Part shown: positions 1-5,470 of the stretch, one piece after another
How the letters are laid out: each line of letters begins with the position of its first letter
How positions within the stretch are numbered: the stretch's first letter is position 1
Assembly (NCBI GenBank): GCA_023432305.1
Contig: JAEYUT010000012.1
Coordinates: forward strand, 1-5,700
Origin: Actinomycetes bacterium
GTDB taxonomy: Bacteria; Actinomycetota; Actinomycetes; Actinomycetales; Microbacteriaceae
Reading direction: 5' to 3'
Length of the DNA: 5,700 nt
The notes under the pieces: model-generated
The model's database searches: none
Told to the model about the DNA's origin: nothing
The model's input: only the letters and a program-made list of their open reading frames with translations
Position numbers and translations under genes: made by a program

Positions 1-6
1 GGCCTC

Positions 7-81
7 CGGGGCGTAGCTCAGCTTGGCTAGAGCGCCCGCTTTGGGAGCGGGAGGTCGCAGGTTCAAATCCTGTCGCCCCGA
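7..81 (+). tRNA. tRNA-Pro (anticodon UGG)
   Basis: This is a complete cloverleaf. The acceptor stem pairs 7-13 (CGGGGCG) with 74-80 (CGCCCCG), and A81 is the discriminator base. The D stem pairs 16-19 with 30-33. The anticodon stem pairs 35-39 with 47-51 around the loop TTTGGGA, which puts the anticodon TGG at 42-44. The variable loop is five bases (52-56). The T stem pairs 57-61 with 69-73, with one G-T pair, around the loop TTCAAAT. A C at position 1 of the acceptor is typical of bacterial proline tRNAs. It reads CCA and, by wobble, other proline codons. CCA is not encoded at the 3' end, so it must be added after transcription. It ends 40 bases before the tig start, and no terminator is visible between them. 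Confidence 0.97.
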
Positions 82-121
82 CGGAACATCAGCGAAACAG
101 AACCCCAGGAGATATATCCCC

Positions 122-1492
122 ATGGTCACGACGACCGTCGAGAAGCTCTCGGCCACGCGCGCCAAGCTCACCATCACGGTGACCCCCGAAGAGCTCAAGC
201 CCTCGATCGACCACGCCTACGAGCACATCGCCGAGCAGGTCAACATCCCCGGCTTCCGCAAGGGCAAGGTGCCGCCCGCGATCATCAACCAGCGCGTCGG
301 CCGCGCCGAGGTGCTCAACCACGCCGTCTCCGAGGGCCTCGAGCGCTACTACCGCGAGGCTGCCACCGCCGAGAAGGTCCGTCCCCTCGGGCGCCCCGAG
401 GCCGACGTCGTCACGTGGCCCAGCGAGAAGGACTTCTCGGGCGACCTGGTGTTCACCGTCGAGGTGGATGTGCGTCCCGAGTTCGAGCTTCCGAAGTACG
501 ACGGCCTCAAGGTCGAGGTCGAGACCGCGAAGGTGGGACCCGACGAGGTCGAGGCGGAGCTCGAGAACCTGCGCAGCCGCTTCGGCACGCTCGTGACGGT
601 CGACCGCCCCGCCAAGAAGGGCGACTTCGTGCAGCTCGACCTCGTCGCCACCATCGGCGGCACCGAGATCGACACCGCGAGCAACATCTCCTACGAGCTT
701 GGCTCGGGTGAGCTCATCGAGGGCATCGACGACGCCATCGAGACCCTCACCGCAGGTGAGTCGACGACGTTCGAGTCGGAGCTCGTGGGCGGCGACCACA
801 AGGGCGAGAAGGCGCAGATCGCCGTCACCGTCAACGCCGTCAAGGAGCGCGAGCTTCCCGAGGCCGACGACGACTTCGCGCAGATCGCCTCGCAGTTCGA
901 CACCATCGGCGAGCTCCGCAAGGACCTCAAGGAGCAGCTCGAGAAGTCGGCCGAGTTCGGCCAGGCGGTCGCCGCGCGCGACAAGCTCGTCGAGCTCCTC
1001 GTCGAGCAGGCCGAGATCCCTGTTCCCCAGGGCCTCATCGACGACGAGGTGCACCGCCACCTCGAGAACGAGGGTCGTCTCGAGGACGACGAGCACCGCG
1101 CCGAGGTCGCCGCCGAGTCGGAGGTCGTGTTCAAGCGCCAGCTCCTCCTCGACGCGATCGCCGAGGCCGAAGAGGTCAAGGTGAGCCAGAACGAGCTCAC
1201 GTCGTACCTCATCCAGGCGTCGCAGCAGTACGGCATGGAGCCGGGCGAGTTCATCCAGGCTCTCGGTCAGTCGGGCCAGATCCCCGCCATGGTCGGCGAG
1301 GTCGCGCGCTCGAAGGCTGTCGCCGTGGCGCTGTCGAAGGCGAAGGTCGTCGACGAGAAGGGCAAGGCGGTCGACGTCTCCGCTCTCACCACGCCGCTTC
1401 TGGGCGACGGCTCGGACGACTCCGAGATCATCGAGGAGTCGGACCTGGTCGGCGTGGAGGACCACGACGACCACGAGGGCCACAGCCACTGA
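122..1492 (+). CDS. tig: Trigger factor, ribosome-associated chaperone and peptidyl-prolyl isomerase
   Basis: Trigger factor (456 aa) binds ribosomal protein L23 at the exit tunnel and shields nascent chains in the cytoplasm. The N-terminal ribosome-binding domain (about 1-115) carries the signature GFRKGKVP at residues 44-51, where F45-R46-K47 match the ribosome-docking FRK. An FKBP-type isomerase domain follows (about 160-245, with GDFVQLDL and [12 protein letters not shown]). A helical C-terminal chaperone domain runs from about 250 to 415. The start is ATG 122, because an AGGAGA Shine-Dalgarno at 107-112 lies nine bases upstream. Reading further upstream would run through the tRNA. Length is slightly above the E. 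coli protein (432 aa) because of an acidic tail (about 428-456) ending in [10 protein letters not shown], which is unusually rich in histidine. Trigger factor next to clpP1/clpP2 is a common bacterial arrangement; here two unrelated genes intervene. The identification is secure; the role of the tail is unknown. Confidence 0.97.
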   Translation: MVTTTVEKLSATRAKLTITVTPEELKPSIDHAYEHIAEQVNIPGFRKGKVPPAIINQRVGRAEVLNHAVSEGLERYYREAATAEKVRPLGRPEADVVTWPSEKDFSGDLVFTVEVDVRPEFELPKYDGLKVEVETAKVGPDEVEAELENLRSRFGTLVTVDRPAKKGDFVQLDLVATIGGTEIDTASNISYELGSGELIEGIDDAIETLTAGESTTFESELVGGDHKGEKAQIAVTVNAVKERELPEADDDFAQIASQFDTIGELRKDLKEQLEKSAEFGQAVAARDKLVELLVEQAEIPVPQGLIDDEVHRHLENEGRLEDDEHRAEVAAESEVVFKRQLLLDAIAEAEEVKVSQNELTSYLIQASQQYGMEPGEFIQALGQSGQIPAMVGEVARSKAVAVALSKAKVVDEKGKAVDVSALTTPLLGDGSDDSEIIEESDLVGVEDHDDHEGHSH

Positions 1493-1612
1493 GCTGAGCT
1501 GAATCTCACGACCTGAGGGGTCGCGCCTCACCATCGACACGACGTGTCACCGGTGAGCCGCGGCCCCTCGGGCGTTGTGGGCTGCGCGGGCTCGCGCGCG
1601 TAGGGTGACGGG
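1493..1612. other. Intergenic gap between tig and the DUF1697 gene
   Basis: No gene is seen here. There is a weak hairpin at 1514-1530 (TGAGG/CCTCA, seven-base loop) just after tig. It lacks a T run, so it is at most a weak terminator. A perfect 10-bp palindrome TCACCGGTGA lies at 1547-1556. A G+C-rich stretch follows, and then the candidate -10 box of the next gene at 1601-1606. Confidence 0.5.
1601..1606 (+). promoter_or_regulatory. Candidate -10 box (TAGGGT) for a leaderless DUF1697 mRNA
   Basis: TAGGGT fits the actinobacterial -10 pattern TANNNT, and exactly six bases separate it from ATG 1613. That spacing would start transcription at or next to the A of the start codon. No Shine-Dalgarno of useful strength or spacing lies before the ATG, which agrees with a leaderless transcript. 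No convincing -35 is seen; TTGTGG at 1575-1580 is too far away, with a 20-base spacer. Confidence 0.5.
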
Positions 1613-2128
1613 ATGCGATACGCGATCCTGCTGCGCGGCGTGAATGTCGGCGGCACCACCATGAGGATGGCGGAGCTGCGCGACGTGCTGACGACCGCGG
1701 GCTTCGCCGATGTCGCGACCGTCCTCGCATCCGGGAACGCCCTCGTCACGAGCGACGACGCGGGGCCGACGGTGAAGGCGCGGGTCGACGACGCGCTGCG
1801 CGCCCACTACGAGTACGAGCCGAACGTGCACGTCCTCGACCTCGAGGCGCTCCGGGCGATCGCCGACGCGTACCCGTTCGAGCGCGGACGCGACGGCTGG
1901 CACGACTATGTGCTGTTCGCTCCGGATGCCGCGGTGCGCGCCGAGATCCTGCGCACGGAGCTCGACCCGGCGATCGAGCAGGCGGCGGACGGCGACGGGG
2001 TCGTCTACTGGACGGTGCCGAAGGGCTCGACGCTCGACTCGCGGCTCGGCACCCTCATCGGCAGGCCTGCACTCCGGCCGCACCTCACCAGTCGCAACCT
2101 CAACACGATCGACAAGCTCCTGCGCTGA
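1613..2128 (+). CDS. DUF1697 family protein of unknown function
   Basis: The 171-aa protein matches the DUF1697 family in length and motifs. LLRGVNVGG lies at residues 6-14, LASGN at 38-42, and the closing TSRNLNTIDKL at 159-169, all recalled hallmarks of the family. The family is cytoplasmic, structurally characterised in at least one member, and has no established biochemical role. No signal peptide or membrane segment is seen. The first ATG is chosen because the LLRGVNVGG strand belongs near the N terminus and because the TAGGGT box sits six bases upstream. The next ATG, at residue 17, would cut off that motif. It has its own likely promoter and is convergent with the TPR gene, with stops 28 bases apart, so it is probably monocistronic and unrelated in function to tig and clpP. 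Confidence 0.9.
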   Translation: MRYAILLRGVNVGGTTMRMAELRDVLTTAGFADVATVLASGNALVTSDDAGPTVKARVDDALRAHYEYEPNVHVLDLEALRAIADAYPFERGRDGWHDYVLFAPDAAVRAEILRTELDPAIEQAADGDGVVYWTVPKGSTLDSRLGTLIGRPALRPHLTSRNLNTIDKLLR

Positions 2129-2146
2129 CCGGCGACGGGATGCCGG
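2129..2146. terminator. Weak hairpin between convergent DUF1697 and TPR genes
   Basis: CCGGC at 2129-2133 pairs with GCCGG at 2142-2146 around an eight-base loop, directly after the DUF1697 stop codon. It lies in the only 28 bases between two convergent genes, where a shared terminator is expected. The stem is only five pairs and there is no T run on either strand, so the terminator call is tentative. Confidence 0.3.
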
Positions 2147-2156
2147 GGGCACGGGA

Positions 2157-2639
2157 TCAGCTGTCGAGAAGGTCGTCCGCGTACGCGCGCACCGAGCCGG
2201 TGTAGCGGGGAAGATGCGGCGCGAGGGCCTGCAGCAGTGCGGCGACCGCCTCGCGGGGCCGACCGGCGTCGACGAGGGCGAGCGCCGCGAACGCAACCGC
2301 CGCATCCGCGAGCGGGTCATCCGCAGCCCGCCCCGAGAACTCATCCCGCAGCAGCTCGAGCGACTCCTCGGGCCTGCCGAGATTGCGCACCGTGCTCGCC
2401 AGCTGGATCACGCACTGCGCGCGCTCGGCATCCGGAAGACCTGCCTCGAGAGCGGCCCGGTAGAACCGCTCCGCCCCCTCCTCGTCATCGGTCGCATCCC
2501 GCGCACCGCCGCGCTCGAACAGCGCGATCGCGTCATCCGGATGCTCGCTCGCGATCTCATCGATCCTCCGCACGAGCTCCGCGTCGTCCAGGTCATCCGC
2601 ACCGGCCCACACGGCCGCGATCCGCTCCCGCCACTCCAT
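2157..2639 (-). CDS. Small TPR-repeat protein (PF12688-like)
   Basis: This is a 160-aa, acidic, probably cytoplasmic helical protein without signal peptide or membrane segment. TPR-like helix pairs are visible at about residues 37-68 (ALFERGGARDA, then AERFYRAALEAGL) and 71-104 (AQCVIQLASTVRNLGR, then EESLELLRDEF), with a degenerate third pair at about 110-140. The QLASTVRNLGR segment resembles the TPR_5 family (PF12688) as I remember it. TPR proteins mediate protein contacts; no partner can be named. The ATG at 2637-2639 is chosen because MEWRERI begins the ordered helix and a TAGCCT box lies six bases upstream, suggesting a leaderless mRNA. A short CGGAG at 2641-2645 could act as a weak, close Shine-Dalgarno instead. 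The gene is divergent from clpP1 across 131 bases. Confidence 0.85.
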   Translation of the reverse strand: MEWRERIAAVWAGADDLDDAELVRRIDEIASEHPDDAIALFERGGARDATDDEEGAERFYRAALEAGLPDAERAQCVIQLASTVRNLGRPEESLELLRDEFSGRAADDPLADAAVAFAALALVDAGRPREAVAALLQALAPHLPRYTGSVRAYADDLLDS

Positions 2640-2645
2640 GCTCCG

Positions 2646-2651
2646 AGGCTA
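2646..2651 (-). promoter_or_regulatory. Candidate -10 box (TAGCCT) for the TPR gene
   Basis: Read on the - strand, TAGCCT fits TANNNT and lies exactly six bases before the ATG of the TPR gene. This is the same geometry as the box in front of the DUF1697 gene, and it predicts a leaderless transcript. No clear -35 is visible. Confidence 0.45.
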
Positions 2652-2731
2652 CGCGTCGGGGGCGCGCACTCTGCCCACGGCGAACACGGACGAGCCGCGC
2701 GCCGCGTCCCCGGTAGATTCGACAGCGGACA

Positions 2732-2749
2732 TCGAGGCCCTGTCCTCGA
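2732..2749 (+). other. Inverted repeat in the clpP1 leader
   Basis: TCGAGG at 2732-2737 pairs perfectly with CCTCGA at 2744-2749 around a six-base loop. Two alternative pairings overlap it: GGACA 2727-2731 with TGTCC 2741-2745, and GACAG 2721-2725 with CTGTC 2740-2744. It lies between the candidate -10 box and the Shine-Dalgarno, so it could be an operator or a folded 5' leader. It could also be chance in G+C-rich DNA. Confidence 0.4.
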
Positions 2750-2770
2750 ATAGAACAAGGAGTTCCTCAC

Positions 2771-3358
2771 ATGGCTGAACCGGCATTCGCGCCGAGCGTC
2801 TTCGACCGTCTCCTGAAGGACCGCATCATCTGGCTCGGCTCGGAGGTGCGCGACGAGAACGCGAACGAGATCGCGGCGAAGCTCCTGCTTCTCGCGGCCG
2901 AGGACCCTGAGAAGGACATCTACCTCTACATCAACAGCCCCGGCGGCTCCATCACCGCAGGCATGGCGATCTACGACACGATGCAGTTCATCCCGAACGA
3001 CGTCGTCACGGTCGGCATCGGCATGGCCGCCTCGATGGGCCAGCTGCTGCTCACCGCAGGCACCAAGGGCAAGCGCTATATCACGCCCAACGCGCGCGTG
3101 CTGCTGCACCAGCCGCACGGCGGCTTCGGCGGCACCGCGTCCGACATCCAGACGCAGGCTGCGCTCATCAACGACATGAAGCAGCGCCTCGCGGCCATCA
3201 CGGCCGCCGCGACAGGCAAGACGGTCGAGCAGGTCAACGCGGACGGCGATCGCGACCGCTGGTTCACCGCGGAAGAGGCCCTCGAGTACGGCTTCGTCGA
3301 CCACATCCGCGCCTCCGCCTCGGATGTCGTGGGCGGCGCGGGCACGGAACAGAACTAA
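2771..3358 (+). CDS. clpP1: ATP-dependent Clp protease proteolytic subunit, ClpP1 type
   Basis: This serine peptidase subunit (family S14, 195 aa) forms heptameric rings that degrade proteins unfolded by ClpX or ClpC in the cytoplasm. The triad is complete: Ser88 in GMAASMG (84-90), His113 in LLHQPHGG, and Asp162 in DRDRWF. The oxyanion-loop motif NSPGGS lies at 55-60. The segment [21 protein letters not shown] matches mycobacterial ClpP1 as I recall it, which is why ClpP1 rather than ClpP2 is called. ATG 2771 has AAGGAG eight bases upstream and gives a short N-terminal extension before the first strand, consistent with the family. A longer processed propeptide is not evident. clpP2 follows after 25 bases with no terminator, so the two are one operon; in actinobacteria both are needed for the active mixed complex. 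Confidence 0.96.
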   Translation: MAEPAFAPSVFDRLLKDRIIWLGSEVRDENANEIAAKLLLLAAEDPEKDIYLYINSPGGSITAGMAIYDTMQFIPNDVVTVGIGMAASMGQLLLTAGTKGKRYITPNARVLLHQPHGGFGGTASDIQTQAALINDMKQRLAAITAAATGKTVEQVNADGDRDRWFTAEEALEYGFVDHIRASASDVVGGAGTEQN

Positions 3359-3383
3359 GCGCGAGAGACGAAGGAACCCACGA

Positions 3384-4055
3384 ATGGACACGCCCACTTT
3401 CATGGCCGGCGGCGACATGCTCGACCGCATGCCCCAGTCGCGCTACATCCTCCCGTCGTTCGAGGAGCGCACCGCCTACGGCTTCAAGCGCCAGGACCCG
3501 TACGCGAAGCTCTTCGAGGACCGCATCATCTTCCTCGGCGTGCAGGTCGACGACGCCTCGGCGGATGACGTCATGGCGCAGCTGCTGGTGCTCGAGTCGC
3601 AGGACCCGGACCGCGACATCGTCATGTACATCAACAGCCCCGGCGGTTCGTTCACGGCCATGACGGCCATCTACGACACGATGCAGTACATCCGCCCGCA
3701 GATCCAGACGGTCGTGCTCGGCCAGGCCGCCTCGGCTGCCGCGGTGATCCTCGCGGCGGGAACGCCCGGCAAGCGCCTCGCGCTGCCGAACGCGCGTGTG
3801 CTCATTCACCAGCCTGCGGTCGGCGAAGCCGGACGCGGTCAGGCGTCGGACATCGAGATCCAGGCGAAGGAGATCCTGCGTCTGCGCACCTGGCTCGAGG
3901 AGACCATGTCGCGCCACTCGAACCGCACCGTGGAGCAGGTCAACGCCGACATCGAGCGCGACCGCATCCTCACGGCGCCGGAGGCGCTCGAGTACGGCCT
4001 CATCGACCAGGTGCTGACGAGCCGCAAGTCGCTGCCGGCGCTCACGAAGGCCTGA
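3384..4055 (+). CDS. clpP2: ATP-dependent Clp protease proteolytic subunit, ClpP2 type
   Basis: This is the second ring subunit of the Clp protease (223 aa). Its triad is intact: Ser117 in GQAASAAA (113-120), His142 in LIHQP, and Asp193 in ERDRIL. NSPGGS lies at 84-89. The N-terminal RYILPSF (20-26) and [13 protein letters not shown] (50-62) are features of actinobacterial ClpP2. Two extra residues lie between His and Asp relative to ClpP1. ATG 3384 is chosen because AAGGAA (3371-3376) sits seven bases before it. Starting further upstream would overlap clpP1 with a basic, non-homologous extension. ATGs at residues 7, 12 and 16 are alternatives that cannot be excluded. It is co-transcribed with clpP1, and a strong terminator follows 12 bases after the stop, so clpX is not in this operon. 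Confidence 0.96.
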   Translation: MDTPTFMAGGDMLDRMPQSRYILPSFEERTAYGFKRQDPYAKLFEDRIIFLGVQVDDASADDVMAQLLVLESQDPDRDIVMYINSPGGSFTAMTAIYDTMQYIRPQIQTVVLGQAASAAAVILAAGTPGKRLALPNARVLIHQPAVGEAGRGQASDIEIQAKEILRLRTWLEETMSRHSNRTVEQVNADIERDRILTAPEALEYGLIDQVLTSRKSLPALTKA

Positions 4056-4067
4056 TCAGCAGATCAC

Positions 4068-4109
4068 ACGCGAAGCGCCCCGGTGGATCTCCACCGGGGC
4101 GCTTCGCGT
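4068..4109. terminator. Strong bidirectional terminator between clpP2 and copC
   Basis: This is a perfect 19-bp stem (4068-4086 with 4091-4109) around a four-base loop ATCT, without mismatches or bulges. It sits 12 bases after the clpP2 stop and 12 bases before the copC stop, exactly between convergent genes. Only short T tracts follow on either strand, which is usual for G+C-rich actinobacterial intrinsic terminators. Its symmetry lets it serve both transcripts. Confidence 0.88.
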
Positions 4110-4121
4110 TGCCGGATGCGC

Positions 4122-4739
4122 TCAGTCGGTCGGGCGGCGGCGGGTCGCGAGAAGCGCGACCGTCACACCGACGGCGATGATGAGCACGGCGCCCACGATC
4201 CACAGCACGTCGCCGACCGGAATGGCTGCGGCGTCGCCCTCGTGGTGCGTGTCGCTCTGGTCGTCGCTCGTCGCGGGATCGTCGTCGCCGCACCGCGGTG
4301 CCTCCGCCGAGGCGCTGGCGGGTTCGAACTCGCCGGCCGGCGCCCACTCGAACGGGATCTCGCCGCCCACGGTGTGTCCGTCGGCGGAGACGACCTGCCA
4401 CTCGAGCGTGTAGCTGCCAGCCGGCCCGAGGGCGGCAGGCGTGCTGACCGTCGTGTCGACGATGTCGAGGCAGCCAGTGCCGTAGTACAGCCCTGCCTCG
4501 TCGACGACCCGCAGCGCGAAGGCGGTGGTTCCCGCCTGCGTGAGCACGCGCTCGTTCATGGTCACCGAGAAGTCGCGAGGAAGCTCGGTGAGCGTCTCGC
4601 CTTCGCTCGGGGTGGAGGCGACGAGCTGGCTGTGCGCCCAGGCGGGGGCGGACGCCGTCGCGGTGAGCGTCGCGGCCGCGAGTACGGCAGCGGTCGCGAT
4701 GGCGAGCCGCGATCGGTGCGGGCGCGGCATCGACATCAT
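4122..4739 (-). CDS. copC: CopC-domain copper-binding protein, membrane anchored
   Basis: CopC-family protein (PF04234, 205 aa), exported and probably held on the outer face of the membrane. Residues 1-35 form a signal peptide ending APAWA, so cleavage exposes His36 as the mature N terminus. With Asp120 and His122 in SADGHTVGG (118-126) this supplies the Cu(II) ligands known from CopC proteins (mature His1, Asp85, His87). The methionine-rich Cu(I) site of classical CopC is absent. Cys90 and Cys150 could form a disulfide. A polar linker (about 138-170, with THHEG) leads to a transmembrane helix (about 176-199) and RRRPTD. ATG 4739 overlaps the ycnI stop as ATGA; AGAAGG at 4744-4749 is closer to ideal spacing (seven bases) for the next ATG at 4736, so the start may be one codon later. 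No CopD domain is fused. The role in copper uptake or tolerance cannot be decided from sequence. Confidence 0.93.
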   Translation of the reverse strand: MMSMPRPHRSRLAIATAAVLAAATLTATASAPAWAHSQLVASTPSEGETLTELPRDFSVTMNERVLTQAGTTAFALRVVDEAGLYYGTGCLDIVDTTVSTPAALGPAGSYTLEWQVVSADGHTVGGEIPFEWAPAGEFEPASASAEAPRCGDDDPATSDDQSDTHHEGDAAAIPVGDVLWIVGAVLIIAVGVTVALLATRRRPTD

Positions 4740-5398
4740 CCGGCCTTCTGCGCGCGGCGAGCGGTCACGCCCACTACGAGGCCGATGACGCCCACGAGAA
4801 GACCCGCGATCGCGATGATGCGCGCCACGAGGTCGTCGCCGTCGGCGGAGGATGCGGTCGAGGCGCTCGCGGTCGACTCGTCGGCGTGGTCGTCGACGGC
4901 GCCGTGGTCGTGTCCGTGTCCAGTGCTCGTCGCTTCGCTCAGGATGACAGTGGGAACGTCGTCGCCCTCCCAGGTCTCGGTGCCCTCCGCGCACGTCTGG
5001 GTGACGGGGAACTCGACGGCGTCGCCCGCTTCGCCCTCGGGCAGCTGCAGGGAGAGCTCGAACGCGTCGCGGTAGCCGTCGGCGAGTCCGGCGCCGACCG
5101 CCGTGTAGGTGACGCTGTCGACGCGGTCATCGACCATGTTCTTCGTGACGGTCCAATTGGGGTTGACCGTGGGGGTGACGGAGGCGATCGTGTCGGGGAT
5201 GTCGATGTCGACGACGAGGGTGGGGGAGCCCTCGCAGCCGTGCGGAACGCTGAAGGTGACGACGCTGTAGGAGCCGGCTGCAGTGCTCGTGGCGCTCGCG
5301 GTGACGTGGGCGCTCGCGCCGACGGCGGGGATGAGTGCGAGGGCGAGCGCGCCGCCGAGGGCGGTGGCGGATGCGGCGATGGTGCGGGTCGTGGTCAT
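4736..5398 (-). CDS. ycnI: YcnI-like DUF1775 copper-binding protein, membrane anchored
   Basis: Exported 220-aa protein of the DUF1775 (YcnI) family. The signal peptide (1-30) ends GASA, so His31 becomes the mature N terminus. Bacillus subtilis YcnI binds Cu(II) through such an N-terminal histidine. The domain (about 31-155) has VPHGCEGSPT (51-60), the LSLQLPEG region (115-122) and QTCAEGTETW (134-143). Trp143 is a candidate for the conserved tryptophan near the metal, and Cys55 with Cys136 may form a disulfide. A linker rich in histidine (GHGHDHGAVDDH, 160-171) precedes a transmembrane helix (about 190-212) and RRAQKAG. ATG 5398 has an AGGAGG Shine-Dalgarno (5404-5409) five bases upstream. 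It overlaps copC by four bases, so the two are translationally coupled. A copper chaperone or acquisition role is inferred. No promoter is evident just upstream, so it may be read with the partial gene before it. Confidence 0.93.
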   Translation of the reverse strand: MTTTRTIAASATALGGALALALIPAVGASAHVTASATSTAAGSYSVVTFSVPHGCEGSPTLVVDIDIPDTIASVTPTVNPNWTVTKNMVDDRVDSVTYTAVGAGLADGYRDAFELSLQLPEGEAGDAVEFPVTQTCAEGTETWEGDDVPTVILSEATSTGHGHDHGAVDDHADESTASASTASSADGDDLVARIIAIAGLLVGVIGLVVGVTARRAQKAG

Positions 5399-5468
5399 GG
5401 TGTCCTCCTGGACGGGTGTCGGGATGTGCGGATGCGCGCGCCCGAGCGACTCGTCACCAGAGGACGAG
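5399..5468 (-). other. Spacer between the partial gene and ycnI
   Basis: These 70 bases hold the AGGAGG Shine-Dalgarno of ycnI (5404-5409) and most of a hairpin (5448-5470). I see no TANNNT -10 box on the - strand at a useful distance, so ycnI may depend on a promoter upstream of the window edge. Confidence 0.5.
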
Positions 5469-5470
5469 TC
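5448..5470 (-). terminator. Hairpin overlapping the stop codon of the upstream partial gene
   Basis: GACTCGTC at 5448-5455 pairs perfectly with GACGAGTC at 5463-5470 around a seven-base loop. The stem covers two bases of the TGA stop (5469-5471) of the - strand partial gene. There is no T tract. It could be a weak terminator or attenuator that lowers read-through into ycnI, or an mRNA 3'-end stabiliser. Confidence 0.45.

Larger units (their letters stand above)
2640..2770. promoter_or_regulatory. Divergent promoter region between the TPR gene and clpP1
   Basis: These 131 bases must hold promoters in both directions. Leftward there is TAGCCT (2646-2651). Rightward, TAGATT at 2714-2719 is the best -10 candidate for clpP1 and would start transcription near 2726. 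A Shine-Dalgarno AAGGAG at 2757-2762 lies eight bases before the clpP1 ATG. The intervening leader contains a hairpin at 2732-2749. I looked for the CGC-N5-GCG type of ClgR site that controls clpP in other actinobacteria and did not find one with correct spacing; the nearest, CGC 2652-2654 and GCG 2662-2664, is seven bases apart. Confidence 0.5.

Noticed and set aside
23..121. N-terminal extension of trigger factor from an upstream ATG
   Set aside because: It would be translated from the tRNA gene. The extension is not trigger-factor-like, and ATG 122 has a good Shine-Dalgarno and the family's expected N terminus.
89..1540. Long open frame antisense to tig (483 codons)
   Set aside because: It is composed almost wholly of Leu, Val, Asp, Arg and Gly, as expected for the complement of GAG/GTC/CTC-rich coding sequence. 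There is no recognisable domain, and tig on the other strand is certain.
1547..2344. - strand open frame across the DUF1697 gene
   Set aside because: Arginine-rich shadow of two real genes; no domain, and it overlaps both the DUF1697 and TPR genes entirely.
2652..2664. ClgR-like operator upstream of clpP1
   Set aside because: The CGC and GCG half-sites are seven rather than five bases apart and lie closer to the TPR start than to clpP1.
2408..3430. - strand open frame of 340 codons across clpP1
   Set aside because: It is antisense to the intact clpP1 and in another frame of the TPR gene. Low-complexity composition and no motif.
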